Below are positions 38,799 through 51,389 of a DNA stretch of 64,000 nucleotides, piece by piece (the first letter of the stretch is position 1; every line of letters starts with the position of its first letter). Under the pieces are notes generated by a model, which made no database searches, was not told the DNA's origin, and saw only the letters and a program-made list of their open reading frames with translations. A program made the translations under genes and the position numbers. Origin of the DNA: Glossina fuscipes (taxonomy: Eukaryota > Arthropoda > Insecta > Diptera > Glossinidae); the NCBI RefSeq assembly GCF_014805625.2, contig NW_023998414.1, forward strand, positions 7,654,238 through 7,718,237, in the 5' to 3' direction.

Positions 38799-41700
38799 TA
38801 TATATATAGAGTATATATATGTATATAGAGTTTAGTTGATGTAAGTTCATGTGAACGCTTCGCATTTTGAAGAGTTCTTACATGGTATGCTACAGTTTTA
38901 GTTGTTTTTTAGTTTCAAATTTAAAAGTCAATTACAATCTTGACAGCAAAGTCCCTTTTCCCAAAGCGCTTTTTTTGATATTTTTCAAAAATAATTGTCT
39001 TCTTATTACTCAAATACATTCATATAAAATCACTCCCTCGAATATAATTATCCCTTGGATACTTGTGTTGATTCCAGAAAGAAAACTTTGCTTTCAAGCT
39101 ATCGCCATGGCTTCACGCCTTAAGCTTTTTGTTAAAGTGATTGATTGCGGTTCGTGATAATTAATAATACTCTAATGGCTGCAAGGATAGATATGAAGAT
39201 GTCTTATTACAATTACCTTTTTTTGTCAAGCAATCTTTTTTCGAATGGAATCTTAACTGTAATATTTCGAAATATTTCGGTAACTATGGCCAATTTTGGT
39301 TATACCCTGCACAGGCCTCAGAACGGCATATTATATGAAAAGTGTGGGGATGCATCTAAAGCTTAGAAGATCTTGAGATAGAATCACCTATGATTTTCTG
39401 TCCGTCTTTCTATATACATATATGTTTGTGTTCAATCTGTAGATCGCAATTTTTGGGGAAATTTTGCAGAAATTTACTACACTGACGATCTTGAACTCAA
39501 GGGCAAACTCTTGATAAGGCTCGAATCGAACTGCTTTTGCCATCGCTTTCCATGTTGCGGTTTATTTTGAAAAGCGCTCTTCGACTGAACAACAGTATTA
39601 AGCGAAGCCGATCGCGGCCGATCGTGGCCTATTATGAAGTTTTTAGTTGTTTCGACTTGATGTAAACGCATGATGTATAGATAATTTTTGTAAGAAGTAG
39701 TTCGAATTTGAATAAAGATTCAACTCCCAATTTTCTCCAATTACACATTATCGCTATTGGTATGGTTGCGGAGCGAAGGACAGAAAATCAGAAATTAAAA
39801 ACAATGATAGCATATAAGGAAATTATTTTTTCGTCCAAAGATAAAACTTTACGTTACGTTTGTAAGTAATATTTGTAATCTACGATAAGTATAATAAATG
39901 AATAATGTAAAATTGTTCATACATTCACGTGACATAATAGGCACAAGCCGCGTACAGACATTAATATCAATTAGCGATAAACGGCAATACTTTCTGGCAT
40001 ATACCATATTTAATATATTCAAGAGTTGAGACGAGACAAATGTCTTACTAGTTCAGTTATCATCTATCTGTTCATTTATTTGTTTTTTTTATTTTTTTTT
40101 ATTTTTATTTATTTATTTACATATGAAATTAAGTCATACAATAGATCAACAGTCGAATTAAGTACAGCGGAGAATATTAAGATTAATCTTAGACTTAAAC
40201 TTTTATAAACTGTAAGAAAGAAAAACCTAAATATAGAAATTTATATATAGTAATGTTTTGAATAAGTAACAATACAGAAATGGCATATATAATACATATA
40301 TGAATTCGAATAGAGGCATTCGAACTGGCAGCCGAAATGGACTTTGGGCTACGGATGTACCACTAAAGCGATGCAAACAAACAAAAGTTTGATAACCGGC
40401 AACGAACATGTTAAATCTTATTCTTAGTCGACTCACATGGAAACATTAAATTTTACATATTGAAATTTTCATTAATGTTATTTTTAACTCCTCCTATGCG
40501 CTCCGTAAAAAATGAATTCTACAAACGCTCAATCTGTTATTCTAACAAAGGTTGATATCTTGCTGCTTGTGTGCACCAATTATCGACATGAGTTAAACTA
40601 TGATGTGATTTAAGTTAGAATTTTTTTATTTCAATTCTCGGCTATGAAGGTTGAATTCATTACATTCTTCAACAACTAAGAATATTATAAAGTCGGATAA
40701 GGTCGACCCTTAAATACTCTATATCATCTCGTTTGATAAAATTCCTCATTTGTTTTCGCTTTAAAATGCGAAAAATTATCCCTTGTCTTCATGTGGCGCG
40801 TATTGTTTATTTGGTGTCCCTTATTAGGGGAGGGGTTCAAAACGTTCACTAAAATGGTTTAGGTGCAGTAAAATAATTTTTTTTTTTTTTTGTAAAAAAT
40901 CTTATTATTCTTTAATAATTTTAGGCATAAAGTGTCAAAAAAAAATTTTTTTTTTACACCCACGACCGAAGGACAAGCTAAAGCAACCTAAATAAAACCA
41001 TGGGCCGCTAAAGATTGTTAATGGTGGTGGGTATGCGAAATTCGGCCACGGCCGAATATAGCTTGCTTACTTAAATATAACTAATCGTCCACGGTATGTG
41101 CTCTATTTGTGTCAAACACGGCAACTAGAGTAGGAGGGGAGGAATGGTAAAGCAGCAGAGAAGCGGTGGTCGCAGCCCAGTGCCTTTGCATCCAATCGAT
41201 AAGTGTTACGTCTTTACCAACTGAGCACTCACTCACTGACTATGACCGAAGAAAACTCTGCCCGCCCTTGAGATTTGAACCCACGAACACTGACTTGGTA
41301 GCCGCGGTTCGGTCCTACACGGCTACCCAGGCGCATAAAGTTAGCCACATAGTTCTCACAGAAATGCGAACATTTTAAATGGAATGGATCGTAAAAAAGC
41401 GACCTATGTGGTTCGAATTTCAATGTAATTTGATATAAAAGAAGTACGAATATTATTGTTGCCAAAGCCGACCCTTACATACCCTACGCCCAGTACTACT
41501 ATTTCAGTAATAATACATCAAGTATTACACATTGTTGTTGTTGTTGCAAAAATACATTTTCCATGAAAGCTCGCTTATTGGGAAATGTCCAAAGTCTCAC
41601 ATGGCGTGATCCAAGTTTAACAAACTTCACTTACTTTTGCCAAAAATTGCATTATTTTTCATTTTCCGTCATAGAAAACTAAAAATTATCCCTTCTCTCC

Positions 41701-43266
41701 ATATAACAGTTTGCTTTTCACGATAACGTCTAAATATCTTGGGGTCTAAAGAATAAACCTATATGGTATAAACTCGTTGCCGTTAATTTTTTTTTTTTTG
41801 CTAAATTGCCAATATGGGTCAATATTCGCCATAAAATATCAGAACTTACACCTTTTTTTAGAAAGTCTTGCAATTTGTCAGAAATCTGTGTGGAGTGTGG
41901 TCCATTTTCTGGTCCATGGATGGATTTTTTAATTCTCTTTGCACTGCTTTGCGCAGCGTTGCATCTTTCATAATACTAAACAAACTTTATTTATATAATA
42001 CCATGGCATTGTTACAAGTTTATTCTTAAGCAAGATTCGGTTCCAGATAGTAGTGCAACAAAATCGCAATTTTTATGGAAATTCTTAATAATTACCTTTT
42101 ATACTCGCGAGCGAGTAAGAGCGAGTATTAGTCGCTAATAGAATAGAATCGAGGAAAATTATACATTATTTTTCCCTCCTACATTCAGAATTAGTCCAAC
42201 AATTTAATATAGTGTTAGCCTTAGAGACTTTTAATCAGAAAGAAACCCTTTATTATTATGTCGATCAAATCAAAAAATGACTTCATCTAAGCTTGTCTGT
42301 CTGTCCGTCCGTTGGATGTCTCGCCTTCCTATTTCTAGCTTAACCTACAGGTAGCGATTGTTGAGATATTTTGATAAAATTTGTTGCGTCGATTTGTTTT
42401 GGGTTAAAAACAAACGCTATTGAAAATGGTTCGGATTTAACCTTTTCACACTTCCCATATAACGCCTTATTTTGAAAAGCCATGTGTATCGATGTCAGGC
42501 TCGCGTAGAGTATTTAATTGTTCCTCGTGTCCGCCCTTTGTAATGTTTTCACTTGTTATACCCTACACCACTTGTGGTATAGAGTATATTAAATTCGTAG
42601 TTACATACGTAACACCCAGAGAGACTTATATTATATCAATCGATTTAGAAATACTTTCCGAAAAGCGAAACTCGTCTGTCCGTCCGTCCGAGGTATGTCC
42701 ACATATTCTTGTGTTCACTACTACTACAGATTACAATTTTTGAGATATTTTGATGACGTGCTTTGAGTGAAGCATGCCCCGCATTGAAAATGGTTCAACA
42801 TGATATAAAAATGAAGTGGACCAACTTTGAACTAGATGGGTCTATATCACATTTCATTAAAGATTTCTCATGAATAGTAAGCCCTTCAGGAAAAGGTTTC
42901 ATTTTGAATGGAAATTTGAATAATGTAGACATACTTTTTAGACCCGAACATATATATGGGGATTAGCATAAAAAGTAAAACCTTATATGGAGAGAAAGTA
43001 TAATTTTTATTCTGTGTGTGATGGAAATTGAAAAATCATACAATTTTTCGAAGTAAATTAACTTTGCTAAATTTGGATTACGCCATATGATGTTTTGGGC
43101 ATTTGGGCCCAATGCGACGGGTTTTATGAAAAGTATGTCTTTGCATGAAAATAATGTGTAATTTTTCATGTATTATAACCAAATCGATTGAATCACTGTA
43201 CTGTAGGCGAATAGGTGATATAGGCTATCTAATTCGTCGGCGTTGCCCGACTTAAATCTTTCTACT

Positions 43267-43314
<48 letters not shown>

Positions 43315-46300
43315 CTTCTTCGGATAAATTTAAGTCAATAACATTAAATTAAGAACAAAGATAGTTACATTTAATTATTCGTATGAATCTCCTAAGGGCC
43401 TGTTGTTAGGCTGATCGGATTGTGATTTGTTATAAAAAACACGTGGTCCGATAAAGTTAAAATTTAAATATGAATTAAATGTTTCTAGATTCTGATTTAT
43501 TTAGATTTAGATTTGAATTGAAATCCGTAGACACATATAGCATATATAGTTCGCTTTCCATTCTTATCAAAATGAAATAATTAACTTGTGTGTTCTTTCT
43601 TTCTTTCTTTTCAGTTTCGATTATACAAATATTTTTAATCGAAATCAAGCATCATATTTCTTCTATTCATTCTATTTAATACCATTTTAAGTGTACCGAG
43701 AAAAATGATTTCTTTTTTTTTTTTTTTTTTTTCAACAACAATAACAAGTTAAGAGATCTTATCAAGATTGAGAAACGTTAGCTTATGCTTCTTCTCTTAT
43801 GTTCAATTATTGAAACTTTCTCATGATTGAATTCTATTTTGACATTTTATAATTATCGAGAAAAGCAATAGTTTTTTTTTTATTTATTTTTTATTTTTTT
43901 CTACAAATGATAGTTTAACGGTTTTTTTATTTTATTTTTTTATAATTATTGTGATGTTGTTTTTTAACCCACAAATAAATTATAAAGCATTCAATTTGCA
44001 TTTTACATCTGTGTGTGTGTGTGTGTGTGTGTATCGAAACGAGAATTCGATTCAAACCATCTCGCGTAGTAGAATTTGTTTTCCTTATTTTTTTTAACGA
44101 TAAAATTTCCCTTAGATTCCGATGTGATAATATTATGGTAAAGAGAAGCAGTTCTTTTTAAGGTTTTAATTTAGCAAACTTTGCCAAAAGCTTCCGATGG
44201 AAATTCGTTACACTGGGACACGCAACCCTAGGCGTTGAGTGACGATATCAATTGAGTAATCGCGATCCGTTGGCCCTTGTGATCCTTCAGATCCTCAAAT
44301 ATTTTTCACATCTATTTTCATATGTAATCATCGATATAAGAAGCATAGGACAATCGTCAATAAGTCCCGGGATTTTAGTGCAAAAAACCGATATTGTTGT
44401 TTGCTTGAACCATTTAACTGTCTCGACCGCTTTAGCGATATACTTGTATACTCATCGAACACAGAGCATTATGGACAAAATGATAAAAAATATTTTCTAA
44501 ACACATTCGTAATGAGAACATTTTGTGAGGAAATCCTACAAGGATGGATGGACGGATTAGGACGTATAAATTCGTCATATACCGTTAACAGGCTACGAGG
44601 GACGGAAGCCGATCAACGTTTCCATAACATTTTCGATATCTTTTTTTTTATACATCAATGTGTTAAGAGCCTCAAAATATACATCAATATGCGGAAGGAT
44701 GTTATCATCCGATTAAAATCTTTACCCTGGAGTTTCCCAGTTCAAGTTTGCAAAGCCGGATCTCAAATAGAACAACAATTCCAACTTCAATTCATGCAAT
44801 TTTTCTGTCGTAGCTTTTTGTTTTGCGGCGGCATGACACATTTTGTCCATTGTGAGTAAAATGTCGGTAGAAACATAATATTGCTAAAGAAGACAATTTT
44901 CCGACTTTATTTATTTATTTATTTTTTTTATTTTTATTTATTTTGTTTCTTTTTTTTTTTTTTTTTGTTTGGATGATATCTTGTGTAAACAACCACGTCT
45001 TCTGGACGTCTATTGCCCTCAGCATCGCGAGCAGAGAATAATTGCTATAACACTTTTTTCAAGATTCGTTTACAGGTTCGTGATGGCCACGCAAAAATGT
45101 AAAGCGAGCAGTGACGTGGTGGATATGACAATGTTTTTTGCTTAAACTGAATTTCGTACGGAGTCTGTTTACAAATGATTCATGTGAATATATAGCATAT
45201 AATACGTAACATAAAAGTGTAATAAACAAAACATAGACTGACTATTCCTCTTTGCACATTCATTTCGCTAAACAAAAAGCTTTTGTTGCTTGCTGGCTAT
45301 TCGATGTGTCAATGAAAAGTGAAACTTTCGCAAATGTGTGTTGAAAGCAAATTATTATTAGTTATTGAATATTTCAATATTCACAGACATGTTTCGGTGG
45401 ACGTCTTTATAGCAGCGATAGACGTTGAATTTTATAAATTCAAATTTACTCGCTTTATATGTATGTATGGTAGTGTAGTGTTGTTGTTTTTTTTTTTTTT
45501 GCCATTTGTTATGTTTTGCTTTATTTCGCATATATGCCTTCGCGTTGCTTTATTCATTACTATATATATATATATATATATATATATGCATATATGCATA
45601 TATAGATATCACGGTATATAATATAATTTATCACTTGTTTTTTTTTTTGTTGTGCAGAGGTAAATTCAGTTGTACTATCACATCGGTTCATTCGTTCATG
45701 TTCTGATGTGAATTATTTTTTTCTTTTTCATATGTAGTCAAGTTTTTTAGAAATTTTCAAAACCCTTTTATATAAAAAAAAATTATTCGAAAGTTTATGG
45801 GAGGGAACAATATATATATGTATACATACATGAAAATCAAATGAAGGCCAATATAAATTTTAACTGATTCCAAGACTATGAAGCATTAAAGAGAACTTTA
45901 ATTTATCACAAAGACAAGACAGAGTTTGAGTTTAGATTATGCACTAACTAAGATATCTTAAAGCCACGAAGAACTATAGATCTATGAGATAATTCATAAC
46001 AAATTCAATTAAAATGTTTTTAATGCATGGAAATCATGAAAAGTAAAGCAAGATTAACTGGGAATTCGATAAGAAATTATGATTGAATCGCGGCACACAC
46101 TAAATATGAATATCTTGAGTCCATGAAGTTTAACGTTTTTCTTTTCCAACCCAAGCGTACCGAAACGAATTCGATTTGCGGAGCTCTTTTTCTCGAATTC
46201 AAAACATTTCAATATTGACGACAAGTTTTCTCGATTAAAGATAAGACAAACAATCTACTCAATCAATTATTCCTTTTAACTATTTAATGTCACATCGGAC

Positions 46301-46792
46301 AGAAAAAAGAAATGAAAACAAAATTAAAGCGTATTCTAAACACGTTTCGCTCGGGTTGTCATATAATGTGACGGCAAGCGTAACATTGACTAACCATTTA
46401 AGCAATTTGGAAGTCAATAAAGGTAAAGACCAATATAATATGTGTATATGGTATTGTATGTATTAAGTAGCTTAAAAAATATGGGATAATTAAGAGACGA
46501 AAATTTACATAATCAATCCGTATTCGTATACCATCGACATTTGGAACGAATTAATATATTTATTATGACACCTAAAAAATGTCATTATATCGGCAATACG
46601 AAAGTATATTAACTTTGTGACGCATAAGAATACGCATTACATACCCTCTTAAGCGGTACGAATAGTGGGATCCATTTTGCTACTTTTCTAATTGATTTGT
46701 TTGTCTGCTTACCTTTCAGTTTTTGTGTTTACAATACAATTATTAGATATATTAAACTTAAGCATTTGTCATCATTTACTCTTAAAAAAAAG

Positions 46793-46841
<49 letters not shown>

Positions 46842-48871
46842 AATTCATACATAAATAAAATGAAGAGTAAATATGTGCGGTTTTTAAAGTGAAATGAAAG
46901 AATCGAAAGAATTGAATGATTGCCCGTTCTGACAAGAGCTTACGTTATAACTACTTTCGACATACACTCTTTCGTACTTAACACAATGGTATGAAATATT
47001 CTGCAGCATAGTTTTGCAGGGTCTTGAATAAGTCCCGGGAAAAGCGGGAAGCTTAACTTTTACTTGCACAACTCAGAAGAGAGAAAGCGTAAATAATAAA
47101 CTGGAACGTGAGATGGAAAACACGAACGACTCAAAATCGGAAGCACAAAGAATCATGAAAAAACATTAATATCGATTGCAATAGCAAATAAACTTGGCGT
47201 CGTCACCATTTACCGCTAATGCATGATCAGTTATTCCGACCTAACAACAACACCGTTCAAGGACGCTGTGTGACGCCGATCATTACTCATAAATAGATTA
47301 TTTAGGATGACAATGCTTGGCCTCGATTTGACATTCCTGCTTACAATTAACATCAACTTTAATCTACGATTTACTGCATGCTTTTTTCCCCATAGGAAAA
47401 CCGATTCGGATGTGCATATACATCTGGTGTCCATCGAAGGCAACTGTGCTCGCTGATACAATCTTAATGTCAAATCCAGGAGTACAAGCAGAAACGTTAA
47501 CGAGAGTAAAATTGAACATTGATCAATAAGTCTCGGGAATGGCAACACTTGTCAGGTTATTTGCAAAATAATGGAAAATTCCGAATTTCATATGTTGAGG
47601 GGAACATACTCTTTAAATTGGCTTGAAAAATGTGAGGGCAACTCTTCTCAGTGGAAAACAATAAATTGTGTATGATCAAGAAATGTGAAACGAGCTCGCA
47701 CGCACATCGATTGTGCCCAAAGGCGGGGATGTGTTTCAATAAAAAGAAATCAAAAAAGTCTTTTTTCAAAATTATTTTATTTATTCGGAAAGTGTTACAA
47801 ATTACAAGAGATAACTGACATCCTATATATATATATGAGAAGGTTGTGCATCTGCTGCTTTGTATGAAAATTTAAGCGCGAGAGTCACAGTACAAAAACA
47901 CCTTATACGTCAAAAAATGACGCTTCCAATGCAAAAATTGTATGACTACGAAGAAATTGTTACCGTACATATCTTATAGTCCGAATTAGGTCCACAATGA
48001 CTGTCAAATGTGAAAATGTGAATGCTTCCGGGGAAAGAATGAAGGAAGGATCAAATGATGGAATCCTTGCCTAAGAAATCGTTCTATAAAATCGATATTG
48101 AAATGTTATAGAAACTTTGTATTGCTTTGATCATACACAGTAAGGCTTTCTTTCACTTAATCCAGGGAATTATTCACCGGCGTATTATGCTTGCTTCTAA
48201 ATGTAAATAAATTAACATCAAGTATTTAATCCCCCTTCCGCAGGGCGAAGTTGATTTCATAGAGTGACAGGTTATGATAGGAAATAGTTAAGTAATTATA
48301 ATAATCGAACTAGAACTGCAAATAGTGTGAACACTCTTTGAATTAATGTCACGTTACGTTATTATGTTTATTTTGTTTGCAGTTCAATGTACACGCATAT
48401 ATGATATTTGTACTGCGTGCGATCATATGATCAAATTGATTAACCAAAATAAGCTTAAGGCCAAAAACCACGACTTGCTTGGGCAAACCTAGTTCAATTG
48501 CGAATCGAGTCTTGATTAATTAAAAAAAAAAAATTATGTGTCTGTGTGTTGTTCTTTTCTCCAGTTTCTTACTTTATGCGAAGTAAATATCATGGACGTT
48601 TAGTTTTTTTTTTATTTTTTTTATTTTTTTTTTATCGATATGTAAGCACATAAATATTTAAATGCCTCTCATTTAAGTTTTTAACGCAAGAAAAAAAAAA
48701 AAAAAAAAAATAGATAAATAAAAAACTTCAAAAAGTTCTTTTGTAATTGAATAAAATTAATCACTGTTTGCTTACGGATTATTTGTCGTTCAAAGTACAA
48801 AAACCAATAACCCTCTGCTCTTTATGCGTATTAGGCATTTTTGATAGCTAAATGCTTTTATTTTATTACTG

Positions 48872-48905
<34 letters not shown>

Positions 48906-51346
48906 CAGCCCTCTGTCTCCCCTCCCCCTCTCTCTCTAGCCCACTCTCTATATCTCTCTCTCTCTCTCTGTCTGTCTGTCTGTCTAGGACTCTGTTTCTG
49001 TCTATCTCTTATCCACGGCAATGAGGCGCCAAAGAAATAGTTGCTTATATGGTAGGGCTAAAATTGAGAGGAGAATCAGACGAATTTTTCTACCTTCGTG
49101 GTACGATTAGGGTATATGAAGCTTATGCGGATGTATGTAACGCCTAGAAGAACTTAAGCCAGATTTATCTTCTATTATACTAATGGAATCCGGCTCTTTC
49201 CCTTAATCGATGTAGGATTGTCTGTCCGTTTGTCTGTTCCGATATCTATCGTTGTACTTTTGCGTTCGATTTGTAGATCGCCATTTTTATTATGCTTTCA
49301 CAAAATTGAAATACACTAAAATCTTTTGAGCAAAGATAGAAAGCTTCTGCAAATCGGACCATTTTTTCGCGATCGTTCTGCCTTATTTCGGAAAAAGGTG
49401 GCTACGTGACATAAATTGCAATTTTCAAAATTTGTTGATAACAATGGTCACCTAATGGCGTTGTATCGGAAAAGTCAATCTTTAAAAAAAAAAAAAAAAA
49501 AATTCTTTTATTAACTATTTATCATCCAATCCAGATATAGATTTGATTTTGTTTATGTCAATGTAGAAGAGCCAGCAACCCTTGATGTTCTCGGCATGAG
49601 AATACAAAATGATTTTCGAAGTGACAAAGCACGCAGTCAAGGGCTTAGGTTTCCTGAAGCGATGGAAAAAATACTTCTCTTCAACCGATATCCATATCAC
49701 TTACATCGCCTATATCCAGCCAAAATGAGAGTATAATTCGCAAGTATGGACGGGAGCTTCCAAACTTTGCTCGTAGGCCCTTGACAGCATACAGCGAATG
49801 GCTTAGGCGCGTATGGGTGACAAAAGCGTCTCCAGAACCCCCGATACGCTTGAGCATCGGCGTAATGTGAGCCATGTTGCATTTATGTACGGATACATTC
49901 AGGGCAAGTTCGAAAATGCTCCTATGCAAGCACCTAATATTTAAAATTAGTTTCAAATTTTTCTTTTCTTTCCTCACTGATGCATAAAATTAGAATAGAT
50001 TTTATCCTTCTTTCAGTATTAAGCAGACATAGGCGTTCTATATATTTGTGAGCGTAGGATGTTTTATAAATTCAGGTACGTTTAGCTGTCTGCCCTTTTA
50101 TCTATCGAACGTTTGTTGATGATACGATCGCTGGCATAAAAATTCTGACGATTATGTCACACAGTTTAGTTAATCGAAAAACGATGATTAGTGGATGTTG
50201 ACCTCGAACTTAGAGCAAACACTTTCAAGAATCATCTAAAAGTGCTTAGATAAGCAAGTAAAAGTACAAGCACAGAGCATAGACACCTGACCGCCACCTG
50301 ACACGCTTACAATAAAAAAATGTTACTATATATTTTTTTTGTTTTTCTTTATTTTAAGGCGAATGGGCGGGTATTACAGGGAGTTAACCCTTATTTTTTT
50401 TTTTTTTTTTTTTTTTAATTATTAACGACGTAGGGAACACGCTTTCAATGGGCGATAGTGAGGCTTGTGAGTAGAGGAGGGGGAAAACTATGTTGTGTTT
50501 CTCTACATTCAAGAGTGATCGGGACTACGTCCGCACGCAGATTGTTCCAAAGACAGTCAACGGGGTTAACGAATACTTAAAAATATAATCCTTTTATTTG
50601 TTGTTTTTGCAAGGAGAGGCGGTGGGGCGGTGGGACGATGGGGTGCGTTTATATAATCTAGTGAAAATAAAATCCGTTCTTATTTTGCGTACATTGATTA
50701 TAAAACGTTATAATTTATAACGCATTAATGCATTGGCAGCGTCAGAAAGAGTTACCTGACCCCATAAGTTAATCCTCATCTTTTGATAGTAAATTTTATT
50801 CTATTTCATCGTTATTTGTCCTTTTCGATTCATTTGCTCTTTTCTCTTGTATGTTATACACACACACACATATGCAAACGTTTCCTAATAGTTTATATTA
50901 TTGCTTAATGAACAGGTGGGCGGGCAATTGAAAAGTTTCCATATAAGAAATTTTTATCAAATTATTGTTGCGGATATGTTGGGTGTGTTCGCCGTTATAC
51001 GCGTGCATATTATTAATAGGCATAGAAATATAATAAAAGATATTTATTTAGCCACATCTGCCTACTGAGAGGAACAATTGTGCCACCAAAACTCCTTCTC
51101 TAGCTTAAATATAAATTCTTTCTTTTTTCAGTGCCGTTAAATTACGTTAAGCAACTTGAAAAAAAGTTGCATTTATTTTAAAGTTTTCTGCCACATATCA
51201 CATCGATGGGACGCAATGAAGGTTATGCAGGTGCAGCACCGAATACATTTGAAGGCTTATGAATTTAATTAAGCAAATGAAACAATTAATGGCTAATTCC
51301 TGATCTGGATCACTAAATGTGATCCAACTGAGTATAAGAGAGAATA

Positions 51347-51389
<43 letters not shown>

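Noticed and set aside
44252..44859. Two overlapping plus-strand open frames of 82 and 152 codons
   Set aside because: They are antisense to the mariner transposase tail and have no family of their own.
46692..46935. Poly-Lys and poly-Phe frames
   Set aside because: Produced by the poly(A) tract.
48852..49040. Ser/Leu-rich 62-codon frame
   Set aside because: Translation of a CT microsatellite.
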